A stretch of DNA of 64,000 nt. It comes from an uncultured Enterobacterales bacterium. Its GTDB lineage: Bacteria > Pseudomonadota > Gammaproteobacteria > Enterobacterales > Enterobacteriaceae. Positions 9,581 to 19,129 of this stretch are shown here, in pieces; within the stretch, counting starts at the first letter, position 1; each line of letters begins with the position of its first letter. Both the position numbers and the translations under genes were made by a program. A model generated the notes under the pieces. The model was given only the letters and a program-made list of their open reading frames with translations. It did no database searches and had not been told where the DNA came from. Where the stretch lies: positions 1 to 64,000 of the forward strand of contig CAMLBO010000010.1 in assembly GCA_946478305.1 (NCBI GenBank), given 5' to 3'.

Positions 9581-9934
9581 ATGACGACACCAACGATTGA
9601 AAAAATTCAGAAGCAGGTTTCCGAAAACCCGATTCTTCTGTACATGAAAGGCTCACCGAAACTGCCAAGCTGTGGTTTCTCTGCCCAGGCTGTGCAGGCG
9701 CTTTCGGCTTGTGGCGAACGTTTTGCCTATGTTGATATCCTGCAGAATCCGGATATCCGTGCTGAAATGCCAAAGTTTGCTAACTGGCCTACTTTCCCAC
9801 AATTGTGGGTTGACGGTGAGCTGGTAGGGGGTTGTGACATCGTGATTGAAATGTACCAGCGAGGTGAGCTACAAACGCTTATCAAAGAAACCGCTGAGAA
9901 GTACAAATCCTCTGAAGAGCAACAGCCAGAGTAA
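9581..9934 (+). CDS. grxD: Monothiol glutaredoxin Grx4
   Basis: Small cytosolic monothiol glutaredoxin that binds and delivers [2Fe-2S] clusters with glutathione and BolA-type partners. It is 117 residues. The CGFS active site is in GSPKLPSCGFSAQAVQAL, and the glutathione-binding elements NWPTFPQLWVDGELVGGCDI are intact. It matches E. coli GrxD almost residue for residue. The start MTTPTIEKIQ is preceded by GAGG ten bases upstream. It is transcribed alone, with a terminator after it. The E. coli neighbour lhr (a long helicase gene) is missing between grxD and rnt. Confidence 0.96.
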   Translation: MTTPTIEKIQKQVSENPILLYMKGSPKLPSCGFSAQAVQALSACGERFAYVDILQNPDIRAEMPKFANWPTFPQLWVDGELVGGCDIVIEMYQRGELQTLIKETAEKYKSSEEQQPE

Positions 9935-9970
9935 TTTTTTATCCCCGTGTTTTAGCGGTGTGAAGCAAAT

Positions 9971-10002
9971 AAAAAGAGCGGCTCAATGAGTCGCTCTTTT
10001 TT
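9971..10002. terminator. Terminator between grxD and rnt
   Basis: A ten-pair hairpin, AGAGCGGCTC with GAGTCGCTCT (one G-T pair) around a three-base loop. It is preceded by AAAA and followed by TTTTTT, so it can serve both convergent genes. Confidence 0.85.
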
Positions 10003-10033
10003 GTCTGAATTGTCAGGGCGTTGTCGCTGACGT

Positions 10034-10711
10034 TTACTCTTCGCTTTCTTGCGCCTGAGCTTCTTCTTCGTCCGCACTTATGGGGAGTGGCCAACCACCC
10101 AGCCGCTTCCAGCGATTGACCAGTTCACAGAATAGCTCTGCGGTTTGCTCAGTATCATACAGCGCCGAATGCGCCTGGCTGCTGTCGAACGTCATACCCG
10201 CGCTGATGCAAGCTTTGGCCAGTACGGTCTGACCGAACACCAGCCCGCTTAATGCGGCGGTATCGAAAGTTGCAAAAGGGTGGAAGGGGTTGCGTTTCAA
10301 GCCGGCGCGTTCTGCGGCCGCCATCAAAAAGCTGTGATCAAAATTAGCATTGTGGGCCACGATAATGGCGCGATTGCAGTTCTGTTCTTTCATCCCTTTA
10401 CGGATGACTTTGAAGATCTCATGCAGGGCTTCGTATTCACTGACTGCACCACGCAGCGGATTCGACGGGTCGATGCCGTTAAAGGCAAGAGCTTCCGGCA
10501 CCAGAATCGAGCCTTCGAAAGGCTCAACGTGGAAATGTACCGTTTCATCGGTTTCCAGCCAGCCATCTTTATCCATTTTCAGGGTGATCGCGGCGATTTC
10601 CAGCAGCGCGTCAGTCTTAGCGTTAAATCCCGCAGTTTCTACGTCGATAACCACGGGGTAAAAACCACGAAAACGGCCTCTCAGGGCGTTAGTGTCACAA
10701 TTGTCGGCCAT
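10034..10711 (-). CDS. rnt: Ribonuclease T
   Basis: 3'-5' exoribonuclease of the DEDD superfamily that trims tRNA, 5S and 23S rRNA 3' ends and turns over the CCA end. It is 225 residues (E. coli 215), with an acidic C-terminal tail that is longer than usual. Exo I holds the catalytic pair in [11 protein letters not shown], Exo II is in [11 protein letters not shown], and Exo III is in [14 protein letters not shown]. The ATG at 10711 starts [20 protein letters not shown], the family N-terminus; upstream in-frame ATGs run back into the gloA terminator. It lies downstream of gloA, as in E. coli. Confidence 0.94.
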   Translation of the reverse strand: MADNCDTNALRGRFRGFYPVVIDVETAGFNAKTDALLEIAAITLKMDKDGWLETDETVHFHVEPFEGSILVPEALAFNGIDPSNPLRGAVSEYEALHEIFKVIRKGMKEQNCNRAIIVAHNANFDHSFLMAAAERAGLKRNPFHPFATFDTAALSGLVFGQTVLAKACISAGMTFDSSQAHSALYDTEQTAELFCELVNRWKRLGGWPLPISADEEEAQAQESEE

Positions 10712-10793
10712 CAGTTTCTTATCTTCATCGAATTCAGCACGCATTATGGCAAATTTCTCTGCCATTTGCAGGTGGGCAGCGGGTAATGGCATT

Positions 10794-10815
10794 AAAAAAG
10801 GGCGCCTGGGCGCCC
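10794..10815 (-). terminator. Terminator of gloA
   Basis: GGGCGCC (10800-10806) pairs with GGCGCCC (10809-10815). On the minus strand a run of six Ts follows. It separates gloA from rnt. Confidence 0.75.
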
Positions 10816-10834
10816 TGGAGGTCAGGAGGGGAAA

Positions 10835-11242
10835 TTAATTTCCCAGACCCTGTCCGGCATGGGTGGATTCGATCAGTTCAATTTTGTAACCGTCCGGATC
10901 CTCTACAAACGCAATAATAGTTGAACCGCCTTTAACCGGGCCCGCCTCACGCGTCACATTACCGCCAGCATTACGAATGTCTTCACAGGTCTGCGCGACG
11001 TCATCAACGCCGAGTGCAATATGACCATACGCTGTGCCGAGGTCATAGCTGTGCACATCCCAGTTATAGGTCAGTTCAATCACCGCACCTTTGCTTTCAT
11101 CGGTATATCCTACGAATGCCAGCGAGTATTTATATTCGGTATTTTCGCTGGTACGCAACAGACGCATACCTAATACCTCAGTATAGAATTTGATTGAGCG
11201 TTGCAGGTCGCCGACGCGGAGCATGGTATGAAGTAAGCGCAT
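10835..11242 (-). CDS. gloA: Lactoylglutathione lyase (glyoxalase I)
   Basis: Metal-dependent enzyme converting the methylglyoxal-glutathione hemithioacetal to S-lactoylglutathione. It is 135 residues, exactly the E. coli length. It has two beta-alpha-beta-beta-beta halves (VOC fold) with metal ligands in the expected places: [10 protein letters not shown] (His), VIELTYNW (Glu), GHIALGV (His) and YKIELIES (Glu). In E. coli it is co-transcribed with nemRA and induced by electrophiles. Here a strong terminator stands between nemA and gloA, so read-through or a separate promoter is needed. Confidence 0.96.
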   Translation of the reverse strand: MRLLHTMLRVGDLQRSIKFYTEVLGMRLLRTSENTEYKYSLAFVGYTDESKGAVIELTYNWDVHSYDLGTAYGHIALGVDDVAQTCEDIRNAGGNVTREAGPVKGGSTIIAFVEDPDGYKIELIESTHAGQGLGN

Positions 11243-11303
11243 AATTTCCTCTGATTGCAGGGGTAAGTAATGAATAACAGACTAACTGATTGTCACTGTT
11301 CAG

Positions 11304-11341
11304 GCAAAAAAACGCGGCAGCCGGAGGGCAACGGCTGCCGC
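11304..11341 (-). terminator. Terminator of nemA
   Basis: Ten-pair perfect stem GCGGCAGCCG (11314-11323) with CGGCTGCCGC (11332-11341), loop of eight. It is followed on the minus strand by GTTTTTTT. One of the strongest hairpins in the window. Confidence 0.88.
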
Positions 11342-11387
11342 ACTGTTTTGAAGTCAAAATAGACTCTGTAACCTTATAACGACAATC

Positions 11388-12479
11388 TTACAGCGTTGGA
11401 TAATCAGTATAACCTTGTGCGCCGCCGCCGTAGAAGGAGTCAGCTTTTGGCTCGTTCAGTGACGCATGGCTTTTCAGTCGCTCAACCAGGTCTGGGTTGG
11501 CAATATAGCTACGACCAAAGGCAACGGCATCGATATAGCCTTTCTCGATCAATTCTTCGCCTTTCTCGGCGGTATAAGCACCAGCACCGACAATCACTCC
11601 CTGATAATGGGCGCGGATTGCTGCACGGAACGATTCTGAATAAGGCTTACCGCCGGCCCAGTCTGGCTCGGAAATATGCAGGTAGGCCAATTTACGCTTA
11701 TTCAGCTCATCAAGCAGATACAGAGCAGCCTCTTCCTGATCTTCACCATTGTCCAGGCCGTTGAACGGACCCAGCGGGGAGATACGAATACCCACACGAT
11801 CAGCGCCAATTTCAGCAATGGATGCATCAACGACTTCCAGCGTCAGGCGGGTGCGGTTTTCGATACTGCCGCCATAAATGTCGGTGCGCACGTTAGAGGC
11901 CGGTGACATGAACTGGTGTAGCAGATAGCCATGCGCCGCGTGGATCTCGATATAATCGAAGTCGGCTTCACGTGAATTGGCTGCCGCCTGGCGGAAATCA
12001 TTGATGATGCCGGGAATTTCACTTAGCTCCAGCGCACGTGGGGTAGGGCAGTCAACGCGGACCGCATAACCTTGTTCATCACGCAGGCTGGTACGGGTAT
12101 TCGGGTTGATAGCCGAAGATGAAACCGGCGTCTGACCGCCAGGTTGCACACTATTGTGTGAGATGCGACCGGTGTGCCAGAGCTGAACCGCTATGTGTCC
12201 TTCTTTCTGATGGACACCTGCAACAATTTTTTTCCATGCTGCAGTTTGTTCTGGCGTATGTAATCCAGGAGCGCCCGCGTAGCCTTTCGCCTGGAAAGAA
12301 ACCTGGGTCGCTTCGGTAATAATAAGGCCCGCGCTGTGGCGCTGTGAATAATACTCACCCATCAGCGGGGTAGGAATATCACCGGGCTCAATGCTGCGCA
12401 AACGGGTCAATGGAGCCATAAATACGCGATTCGGTAAGGTCTTATTACCAACAACAATCGGGGTGAAAAGCTTAGTCAT
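11388..12479 (-). CDS. nemA: N-ethylmaleimide reductase (Old Yellow Enzyme family)
   Basis: FMN-dependent NADPH oxidoreductase reducing maleimides, nitrate esters, chromate and other electrophiles. It is 363 residues (E. coli 365), a TIM barrel. Family signatures are FMAPLTRLR for [15 protein letters not shown], and the substrate-binding His in [22 protein letters not shown] lies ten bases before the ATG. The gene follows nemR with a 120-bp gap that contains a second NemR-like operator, so it may have its own electrophile-controlled promoter. Confidence 0.95.
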   Translation of the reverse strand: MTKLFTPIVVGNKTLPNRVFMAPLTRLRSIEPGDIPTPLMGEYYSQRHSAGLIITEATQVSFQAKGYAGAPGLHTPEQTAAWKKIVAGVHQKEGHIAVQLWHTGRISHNSVQPGGQTPVSSSAINPNTRTSLRDEQGYAVRVDCPTPRALELSEIPGIINDFRQAAANSREADFDYIEIHAAHGYLLHQFMSPASNVRTDIYGGSIENRTRLTLEVVDASIAEIGADRVGIRISPLGPFNGLDNGEDQEEAALYLLDELNKRKLAYLHISEPDWAGGKPYSESFRAAIRAHYQGVIVGAGAYTAEKGEELIEKGYIDAVAFGRSYIANPDLVERLKSHASLNEPKADSFYGGGAQGYTDYPTL

Positions 12480-12499
12480 GTTCTAAAACTCCGTGTTAA

Positions 12500-12515
12500 T
12501 AGACTGGTCGGTCTG
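12500..12515. promoter_or_regulatory. Second NemR-like operator, upstream of nemA
   Basis: TAGACTGGTCGGTCTG matches 13 of 16 positions of the perfect site at 13225-13240 and keeps the AGAC...GTCT arms. It ends about 20 bp before the nemA start, overlapping the expected promoter/leader. Confidence 0.6.
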
Positions 12516-12598
12516 GTGAGGGCTTAAGCCCTGGCCAAAAAAACGCAATCCTATTAGGGTTTGGATTCGTGATGAGTTAGCGGCGCGCTGACGCCATG

Positions 12599-13210
12599 TC
12601 AGCGCACCTTATCAGGGGGTTGCAATAGCATTTCAACACTTTCCAGTGCCGCCGCAAGGGGGGTCACTGAGCGTTTAATTTTTGCCAGCAGGGAAGCACC
12701 GAGCCACAGCGAATACAGTGTTGCCGCCGCGATGGCCGGAGAAACAGGTACGCTAAGCGACCCTTCGGCAATTCCTTTTTCGATGGCATCTTTGAGGCGG
12801 TTAATAACCCGCGTCGAGCCCTGTTCAAGACTATGCCGCATCGGTTCTGACAGATCGCTAACCTCAGCGGAGAGCTTGACTGACAGGCAAGCGTTGTGGC
12901 ATTCACTGCCGCAGAAATTGGTAATATTCTGCGCGTAGTAACTCAGAATATGATGGCGCTGATCGCCCTGGCTTTGATTAAAAAGCTGTTGCAGATGAGC
13001 ATCATAATGTTCGAAATAACGCTGAATCATTGCTTCACCAAAGGCTTCCTTAGAACGGAAGTGATGGTAGAAGGAACCCTTCGGTACTTCTGCCGTTTTC
13101 AGCAGCTCCGTCAAACCCATACCGGTAAAACCCAGACGCAGGCTCAATTCTTCGCCGGTGGCCAGCAGATGTTCGCGTGTATCGATGTGTGGTTGAGCAT
13201 GTTTGTTCAT
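12599..13210 (-). CDS. nemR: Redox-sensing TetR-family repressor NemR
   Basis: Repressor of nemA (and gloA in E. coli), inactivated by bleach, quinones and reactive aldehydes. It is 203 residues. The N-terminal TetR helix-turn-helix includes LGFTGMGLTELLKTAEVPKG. The ligand domain keeps the redox-switch cysteine (Cys108 in ACLSVKLSAEV, equivalent to E. coli Cys106), and two more cysteines lie just before it. The C-terminal region is less conserved. A perfect 16-bp palindrome lies 14 bp upstream of the start, which fits autorepression. Confidence 0.92.
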   Translation of the reverse strand: MNKHAQPHIDTREHLLATGEELSLRLGFTGMGLTELLKTAEVPKGSFYHHFRSKEAFGEAMIQRYFEHYDAHLQQLFNQSQGDQRHHILSYYAQNITNFCGSECHNACLSVKLSAEVSDLSEPMRHSLEQGSTRVINRLKDAIEKGIAEGSLSVPVSPAIAAATLYSLWLGASLLAKIKRSVTPLAAALESVEMLLQPPDKVR

Positions 13211-13224
13211 GGAAGTGAGAGTAA

Positions 13225-13240
13225 TAGACCGATCGGTCTA
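13225..13240. promoter_or_regulatory. NemR operator (perfect palindrome)
   Basis: TAGACCGATCGGTCTA is a perfect 16-bp palindrome directly upstream of nemR. It has the form of the E. coli NemR box. Confidence 0.8.
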
Positions 13241-13388
13241 GGTCAAGGGACTCAACATAAAAGAGCACTTTTTTGTCAGGCGATTTGTTGTATTAAAGAG
13301 ACGCAAATGTTGCAGAACATCAAAAGAGACTTGCGGGATACCGCCAAAGCGTCTTCAATAAGGATTCAATGATCGATGCGGAGACGTC

Positions 13389-13628
13389 GTGGCTCAACAG
13401 CTCGAGTTTTTTGACATTCCCAGCCCTTGCCGTGGTATCTGCCAGGCGGATAATCGCGGCTTTTGTCGTGGGTGCCTGCGTAGTCGGGAAGAGCGCTTCG
13501 GCTGGATGACAATGACCGACCCTGAAAAACGCCAGGTGCTGCGTTTGTGCCATCAGCGGCTGCTGCGTTTGCAGCGTGCAGGTAAAAAGCCTGATGATCC
13601 CTTGCCTGAACAACCCTCGCTTTTTTAA
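13389..13628 (+). CDS. ydhL: DUF1289 protein YdhL
   Basis: A 79-residue cytosolic protein of the DUF1289 family, the same length as E. coli YdhL. Four cysteines in SPCRGICQADNRGFCRGCLR look like a metal- or cluster-binding knuckle. It ends QPSLF, as in E. coli. The start is a GTG with GGAG six bases upstream. Its biochemical function is not established. It is divergent from nemR, as in E. coli. Confidence 0.88.
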   Translation: MAQQLEFFDIPSPCRGICQADNRGFCRGCLRSREERFGWMTMTDPEKRQVLRLCHQRLLRLQRAGKKPDDPLPEQPSLF

Positions 13629-13735
13629 TCCTTAGTGCATCCTGCAACTGGCAGAGATCAATACAGATATTGGCTTAGTTCTGTATGCTGTCAGTGTCTT
13701 ACACTCTTTCATCATGAATATATCGAGGTAATAAC

Positions 13736-14632
13736 ATGGATCCCCGTACCCTACTGTCCGCGCAGGGCCCAGATTTTTCCCGCATGATTTGCGGTTACTG
13801 GCGCCTGATGGAATGGAACATGACACCACAGCAACTGCTTGGTTTTATTGAACAGCACGTTGAACTCGGTATCACGACTGCCGATCACGCGGATATCTAT
13901 GGTGGCTATGCATGTGAAGCGGCGTTTGGTGAAGCAATGCGCCTGAAAGCTGCGCTGCGCGAAAAAATGCAAATCGTCAGTAAATGTGGGATTGCTACCA
14001 CTGCCAATCCGCACAATACAATCGGTCACTATATTACTGACAAAAAGTACATTATCGAGCGGGCAGAAAAATCGTTGAGCAACCTGCATACCGACTATCT
14101 GGATCTGCTGTTAATTCACCGCCCGGATCCACTGATGAATGCCGATGATGTTGCTGAGGCATTCTCCTCACTGCATAAAAGCGGCAAAGTGAAGCATTTT
14201 GGGGTCTCCAATTTCACGCCTGCACAGTTCACTCTTTTACAGTCACGCTTGCCATTCGCGCTGGTGACCAATCAGCTGGAGATTTCACCTGTACACCAGC
14301 CGGCTATCCTCGATGGCTCGTTGGATTTGTGTCAACAATTGCGCATCAAACCGATGGCCTGGTCATGCCTTGGCGGCGGCAGCTTGTTCAGTGATGCTAA
14401 ATTCCAACCACTGCGTGATGAATTGCAAAAAGTTGCAGAAGAGATCGGTGCAGAAAGTATTGAACAGGTGGTGTATGCGTGGGTGATGCGTTTGCCATCA
14501 CAGCCGCTGCCGATCATCGGTTCAGGCAAAATTGAACGGGTGAAATCAGCCTGGAAATCCCTGTCGCTGGAGCTGACGCGTCAGCAATGGTTCCGTATTC
14601 GTAAAGCCGCTCTGGGTTACGACGTACCTTAA
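13736..14632 (+). CDS. ydhF: Aldo/keto reductase-like oxidoreductase YdhF
   Basis: NADPH-dependent aldo/keto reductase-fold enzyme, 298 residues as in E. coli YdhF; physiological substrate unknown. Catalytic tetrad elements are visible: Asp and Tyr in TTADHADIYGGY (Tyr plays the acid role), Lys in QIVSKCGI, and His in LLIHRPDPL. The cofactor loop is near IIGSGKIERVKSA. GAGG lies seven bases before the ATG. E. coli has sodC between ydhF and ydhK; here the two genes are convergent and close with no sodC. Confidence 0.93.
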   Translation: MDPRTLLSAQGPDFSRMICGYWRLMEWNMTPQQLLGFIEQHVELGITTADHADIYGGYACEAAFGEAMRLKAALREKMQIVSKCGIATTANPHNTIGHYITDKKYIIERAEKSLSNLHTDYLDLLLIHRPDPLMNADDVAEAFSSLHKSGKVKHFGVSNFTPAQFTLLQSRLPFALVTNQLEISPVHQPAILDGSLDLCQQLRIKPMAWSCLGGGSLFSDAKFQPLRDELQKVAEEIGAESIEQVVYAWVMRLPSQPLPIIGSGKIERVKSAWKSLSLELTRQQWFRIRKAALGYDVP

Positions 14633-14709
14633 TTCTTCGCCCTCGGCGTCGCACGCAGGTGACGTCGAGGACGTTGGATCATATCGAATTAACGATATTC
14701 AGTGTTTGG

Positions 14710-16752
14710 TCATGCAGGCTGAACCGGGCTGCCAGTAGCAATTTCTTCAATTGAAATCGCCTGCTGTAACTGTGACAGCGAGCAATACAGGCGCCAGATG
14801 ACCCCGGCCAGTTCCCGGCCCGATTCATCATGATGATGTGCCAGTGAGTTGCTGATGCGCATGAGTTCAATCAGGCTTGAATCCAACACGACATGACTGA
14901 CACCACGCTCAGTCATGATACCTTTCAGACAGTGAATACAGACATCACGCACGGCAGATAACGGGTCTGAACGGGTTTCCCATTCGCGCAATTGCCATAC
15001 GATATGGCTACAATTGAGCAACACCACGCCCCAGCGTAACAACCAGGTTCGTGAAACCTGATCCTTACTTTGGTTGAGCTGATTGATCCGATGATAAATC
15101 AGTGATTCAAACTCGAGATGGCTAAGTTGTGGTTTACGGCTAAGTTGGTCGATGAAATCACGACGCAGTGCGCGGATAATACGTCGGCTCTTACGTTTGT
15201 CAGAGCTTGGCCGTAATACCTGAAAGGCAATTCCTGCCAGCATTACGCCTACAATTCTGCCAATCCCGTCATTGATAAATCCGCCATAGTCATAGCTTGG
15301 CGGATTGGTCACCGCCAAAAATGAACCGCTGAAGACAATCAGCTGTCCCCACAGCCCTGCAAAACGCTTGTACTGCAACTTCATCATTTGCATGGTGACC
15401 AGAATGGGCAGCAGGAAGGCGCAAAATACCCAAAAATCATTAAGCTGAATCATCAGGCCAAATTTGAGAATAAAGCAGGCAACGAACAGCAACAGCAGGG
15501 ATTTAATCAGTAATGTGATGCTGCTTATGGGGGAGGCAGTAGAAGAGTAGAGCACACAACTTACTGCTGTCAGCGCCACGGCAGATGTCCCTGAGCTCCA
15601 TTGAGTGCTCATCCAAAACCAGCAGGCAATAACAATGCATAAAAAGGTACGAATACCGTTATAGGCGGCTTCGTAGGTATCGGTGTGCTCAGTAAGGCGA
15701 CTGACATGCGGGGGCTGCAGAAATTCCACCTGCGCGGCGTTGGTATTTTCAACGCGTTGTAACCAGCGTTCGTTGCGCAGATAGAGCCAACAAAAGTCTC
15801 GCAATCTTTTCCAGAAAGCCTGATAGCGGAAATCTGAGGTGTCATGTGGTTTTATCTGGCTGAGTATTTTGGCGATTTCGTATTTATTAGTTTCGGGATT
15901 TCTGAGCTCATCCAGTAATAGAGCCAGCAACTCGTAGAGTTGTTCTGGTGGCTGTGGCCAATTGAGCAGCATGCGCCGCAAGCTGGAAATATAACTGGTC
16001 ATCCGCAACTGCTGGTGCAGTAAATAGTTGAGGATATTGTTTTGTTGGCGAAGACGGTAGTGGCTCCATACCGCCTGAATACGCAGCAGATTCATGGTGA
16101 GGATCTGGCCGATTACGCCTTCATGTGAGGTGCGGATTTGTTCGGTGATATCCGGACGCCAAAGCAGTTTAGCGTGATCCAGCAATTGCGTATGCATTTT
16201 GCGCAACGAGGTAAGCAGGGCATCCCCGTCTGAGGTGCTGGGAAGAACCATCATCATAAAACCGCCGCATAAAATCCCCGTGATCACCTCACAGACACGG
16301 GCCTGGGCAATATCAAAAATCTTACCCGTGTCGGTCACGTTGACTGTTGAGAAAGCGATGATCGCGGCGGTATAACCGGCCAATGCGAATGCGTAGGAGA
16401 CATTATTTTGATAATGGTTGGAAACGTAAGTGCAAAGGCCTAACCATGCAGCGATGGAAAAGGTAAATAGCCAGGGGTCATTCAGACAATGGCCAGCGAT
16501 CAACACCGAGGCCAGCGCGCCAATCAGGCTGCCTATGACACGCCCAATACTTTTGCTGATCACCCCCCCAACGGTAGGGAAACTCACCACCGCTGCAGAA
16601 GTCATGGCCCAATAGGGATCGTCGAGCTGTAAATAGAAGGCGATGAACAACGCCAGGCATATTGCAATCGAGTTGCGCAGGGCATAACGCCATTGTCCGC
16701 CCGTGGCTTTTCCCCACGGGGTGTTTTTCCATTCAAGCCAGGATAGATTCAC
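14710..16752 (-). CDS. ydhK: FUSC-family inner-membrane efflux protein YdhK
   Basis: 680-residue inner-membrane protein of the AaeB/fusaric-acid-resistance (FUSC) family. There are two six-helix membrane blocks (about 25-175 and 375-520) separated by cytosolic helical regions; [22 protein letters not shown] is characteristic. It is the last gene of ydhI-ydhJ-ydhK, a probable tripartite aromatic-acid or drug efflux unit using an outer-membrane channel encoded elsewhere. The start is GTG, preceded by GAAGG, eleven bases after the ydhJ stop. E. coli YdhK is 670 residues. Substrate unknown. Confidence 0.92.
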   Translation of the reverse strand: MNLSWLEWKNTPWGKATGGQWRYALRNSIAICLALFIAFYLQLDDPYWAMTSAAVVSFPTVGGVISKSIGRVIGSLIGALASVLIAGHCLNDPWLFTFSIAAWLGLCTYVSNHYQNNVSYAFALAGYTAAIIAFSTVNVTDTGKIFDIAQARVCEVITGILCGGFMMMVLPSTSDGDALLTSLRKMHTQLLDHAKLLWRPDITEQIRTSHEGVIGQILTMNLLRIQAVWSHYRLRQQNNILNYLLHQQLRMTSYISSLRRMLLNWPQPPEQLYELLALLLDELRNPETNKYEIAKILSQIKPHDTSDFRYQAFWKRLRDFCWLYLRNERWLQRVENTNAAQVEFLQPPHVSRLTEHTDTYEAAYNGIRTFLCIVIACWFWMSTQWSSGTSAVALTAVSCVLYSSTASPISSITLLIKSLLLLFVACFILKFGLMIQLNDFWVFCAFLLPILVTMQMMKLQYKRFAGLWGQLIVFSGSFLAVTNPPSYDYGGFINDGIGRIVGVMLAGIAFQVLRPSSDKRKSRRIIRALRRDFIDQLSRKPQLSHLEFESLIYHRINQLNQSKDQVSRTWLLRWGVVLLNCSHIVWQLREWETRSDPLSAVRDVCIHCLKGIMTERGVSHVVLDSSLIELMRISNSLAHHHDESGRELAGVIWRLYCSLSQLQQAISIEEIATGSPVQPA

Positions 16753-16763
16753 GGCGCCCGCCT

Positions 16764-17621
16764 TCAGTAATGCACGGAAATAGTGGCGGTAGTACCTGCG
16801 ACCAATACGATATCGGCAGGGACATTGAGCAATTTAATGCGGACGGGTACACGCTGGGCAAGTCTTACCCAGGGAACATTGGGCTTAACGTTCATTAATA
16901 AATCATCGGAAGCATCCACACTCTGGTCATATATTGCCCGTCCAATACTTTCGACCTGCCCCTGTAACGGAATATTGCCATTGTACAAAGTAATATCCGC
17001 CTGACTGCCCTCTTTAATATGCCGCAGTTTCGTTTCTTCGAAATAGCCTAAAACATAAAATGAGTGCGTATCAACCAGCCCGACGATAGGCGTCCCGGCA
17101 GTGGCGTAGTTACCTTTACGGGTTTGCAGGTTGGTAATATAGCCGTCAGTAGGAGCAAATATTTTGGTTTTGCTGAGATTCCACTTGGCCTGTTCAAGCG
17201 AGGCCTGTGCGGCTTGATATTGCGCTTTCATGGCTTTGGCCGAAATATTGGACTCGTCGAGTGATTCAGCAGAGATAATATTGGCCGCCAGACCACGTCG
17301 GCGTTGCGCTTCATGATTCGCTTTATCGAGGTCGGCACCGGCCTTGGCAAGTGCGGCGTCAGCATTATCCAATGCTATCTGGTACGGCACCGGGTCAAGA
17401 ACGAAAAGTAAATCACCACTTTTAACAAACTGATTATCATGGACATTAATCTCAGTGATACGGCCTGATACTTCAGGAGTTATATCAACCAGTTCGGCGC
17501 GAACTTTGCCGTCCCGTGTCCATGGCGACTGCATATAGTAATTCCACATCCACCAGCCAGCACATAATGCGACGGCAAAAACTAGCACCGTTGAGAAATA
17601 TTTCAGCGTCTTAAATTTCAT
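16764..17621 (-). CDS. ydhJ: Membrane-fusion protein YdhJ (HlyD/EmrA type)
   Basis: Periplasmic adaptor, 285 residues, anchored by one N-terminal helix (about 8-27). A biotinyl/lipoyl-like barrel sandwich follows ([34 protein letters not shown]), then a helical hairpin (about 90-160) and a beta-barrel ([18 protein letters not shown]). It is collinear with E. coli YdhJ from [10 protein letters not shown] onward. It connects YdhK to an outer-membrane channel. The ATG at 17621 follows GGGTAAGAAC and lies four bases after ydhI, so the two are probably translated together. Confidence 0.93.
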   Translation of the reverse strand: MKFKTLKYFSTVLVFAVALCAGWWMWNYYMQSPWTRDGKVRAELVDITPEVSGRITEINVHDNQFVKSGDLLFVLDPVPYQIALDNADAALAKAGADLDKANHEAQRRRGLAANIISAESLDESNISAKAMKAQYQAAQASLEQAKWNLSKTKIFAPTDGYITNLQTRKGNYATAGTPIVGLVDTHSFYVLGYFEETKLRHIKEGSQADITLYNGNIPLQGQVESIGRAIYDQSVDASDDLLMNVKPNVPWVRLAQRVPVRIKLLNVPADIVLVAGTTATISVHY

Positions 17622-17625
17622 GTTC

Positions 17626-17850
17626 TTACCCATTGACCAGAAGTAACAAGGCACCACAAATAGAGATGACGAAAATAGACAAATCCATCAATGTTGGATG
17701 CCACACCTCGCCGGAATAGATCCACTCACGCAAAAGATGATGGATCAGAATCCAGAAAACCAGCCCAAGCAAAATGGCCTTAAAAATGGGTGGGAAATAA
17801 AGCGAGGCTCCCAGAACTAAATCCGTCAGCGGGAAGCCTGAAAAGAACAT
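17626..17850 (-). CDS. ydhI: Small DUF1656 membrane protein YdhI
   Basis: About 74 residues with two transmembrane helices, DUF1656 family, matching E. coli YdhI (78) at LVLGASLYFPP and WHPTLMDLSIF. These small proteins regularly accompany FUSC efflux pairs; their exact role is unknown. It is first in the ydhIJK operon, divergent from slyA. The start could be the ATG at 17850 or an upstream GTG at 17862; neither has a strong ribosome-binding site. Confidence 0.85.
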   Translation of the reverse strand: MFFSGFPLTDLVLGASLYFPPIFKAILLGLVFWILIHHLLREWIYSGEVWHPTLMDLSIFVISICGALLLLVNG

Positions 17851-18016
17851 TTGCGCATCCACAATATTAATCTCTGCGGGTGATTGTGTTATAAACGAGG
17901 TCAATGCAAGGAGGCACAGGCCGTTACCTGACTGACAGTGATAAGATCCAGTATATCTAGAAACGTAATTACACGAATTAAATTCCAAAAACTAAGCTAA
18001 ACTCTGGGGAGTCACC

Positions 18017-18028
18017 TTAGCATGCTAA
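18017..18028. promoter_or_regulatory. SlyA/RovA-type operator
   Basis: TTAGCATGCTAA is a perfect 12-bp palindrome one base off the SlyA consensus TTAGCAAGCTAA. It sits just before the slyA ribosome-binding site in the slyA/ydhI divergent region. A related half site (CTAAGCTAA) lies about 20 bp upstream. This fits autoregulation and control of ydhIJK. Confidence 0.7.
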
Positions 18029-18044
18029 TTATAAGGAGGGTTAA

Positions 18045-18479
18045 TTGGAATCGAACCTAGGATCAGACTTAGCACGATTAGTTCGTGCCTGGCGAGCACT
18101 GATCGATGAGCGTTTAAAACCGCTCGAGTTGACGCAAACGCATTGGGTCACCTTGCATAACATCAATATGTTACCGCCAGAACAATCACAAATTCAGTTG
18201 GCCAAAGCGATCGGAATTGAGCAACCCTCTTTGGTCAGAACGCTGGACCAGCTTGAAGAGAAGAAACTCATTACCCGCCAAACCTGTGCAAGCGATCGCC
18301 GTGCAAAACGCATCAAACTCACTGAGGAAGCAGCACCGATTATCAATGCAATGGAGTCCGTGATTGATTCAACGCGTAAAGAGATCCTGACCGGGATGTC
18401 TCATGCAGATATAGAACAGTTATCTGGCATGTTGGCTCGTCTGGAAAGGAACATTGCCGCGCTGCAAAGCAAATCATAA
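18045..18479 (+). CDS. slyA: MarR-family transcriptional regulator SlyA/RovA
   Basis: Winged-helix dimer of the MarR family, 144 residues. It often acts by displacing H-NS at virulence and envelope genes and responds to aromatic carboxylates. The core [59 protein letters not shown] is essentially that of SlyA/RovA. The start is TTG, with AAGGAGG directly upstream; TTG starts are known for slyA in Salmonella and E. coli. It is divergent from ydhIJK. hns itself is in this window at 60.5 kb. Confidence 0.95.
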   Translation: MESNLGSDLARLVRAWRALIDERLKPLELTQTHWVTLHNINMLPPEQSQIQLAKAIGIEQPSLVRTLDQLEEKKLITRQTCASDRRAKRIKLTEEAAPIINAMESVIDSTRKEILTGMSHADIEQLSGMLARLERNIAALQSKS

Positions 18480-18597
18480 CAATCCCGCTGTAGTACGTGT
18501 GGCTTTCAGTGCGTTTCTAATTGCCAGCAGCACTGCCTTTTCTCACAGCAACGCGATTTTATGAGCTCATGATAACGCTGTTATGGCGTTTGAAAGC

Positions 18598-18632
18598 AAA
18601 AAAAGCCGGAAGCTTTCGCTCCCGGCTTTTCT
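18598..18632. terminator. Bidirectional terminator between slyA and slyB
   Basis: AAAAGCCGG (18601-18609) pairs with CCGGCTTTT (18622-18630), with AGC/GCT inside. A runs and T runs flank it on both sides. Confidence 0.85.
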
Positions 18633-18658
18633 GTTTTTCAGGATCCTGACAAGCGCAA

Positions 18659-19129
18659 TCAGGCGCTTGGAGATACTGTAACTGTGCTGCCGCTGGTTGC
18701 CAGACTTACACGCTGGCCAACGCTGAACTTGGTTGGACCGGTTTTTTGTACAACCTGAATGGTGGTGCCATCATCGCGACGAATTTGCAACTCGACGGCA
18801 TTAGATCGATTAAGAGTGCTTTGCACTCCCTGACCGGCTACACCACCGAGTACTGCACCACCCGCAGTTGCCAGGCTACGGCCCGTACCGGCACCCACGG
18901 TGTTACCAAGGAAACCACCCAATACTGCGCCACCCAGTGCACCAATAATGTTGCTTTCATCGCCGCCCTGAATCTGTACCGCACGGGTTGAAAGAATGGT
19001 GCCGTAAGAAACCTGCTGGATCTGTTTGGCCTGAGAAGCGGAGTAGACATCGCCTGATGCCGTGTTGTCATTCACACAGCCTGCAAGAGTAACACCCGCG
19101 AGGGCGACGGCCAGAAAACGCTTAATCAT
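18659..19129 (-). CDS. slyB: Outer-membrane lipoprotein SlyB
   Basis: Lipoprotein of 156 residues with signal peptide and lipobox LAGC (Cys18). It has a glycine-zipper segment (about 60-105: IIGALGGAVLGGFLGNTVGAGTG...) and a C-terminal beta domain. It belongs to the SlyB/Rick-17kDa antigen family, which supports outer-membrane integrity. In E. coli and Salmonella it belongs to the PhoPQ low-Mg regulon. AGGAG precedes the ATG. It is convergent with slyA, as in E. coli. Confidence 0.94.
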   Translation of the reverse strand: MIKRFLAVALAGVTLAGCVNDNTASGDVYSASQAKQIQQVSYGTILSTRAVQIQGGDESNIIGALGGAVLGGFLGNTVGAGTGRSLATAGGAVLGGVAGQGVQSTLNRSNAVELQIRRDDGTTIQVVQKTGPTKFSVGQRVSLATSGSTVTVSPSA

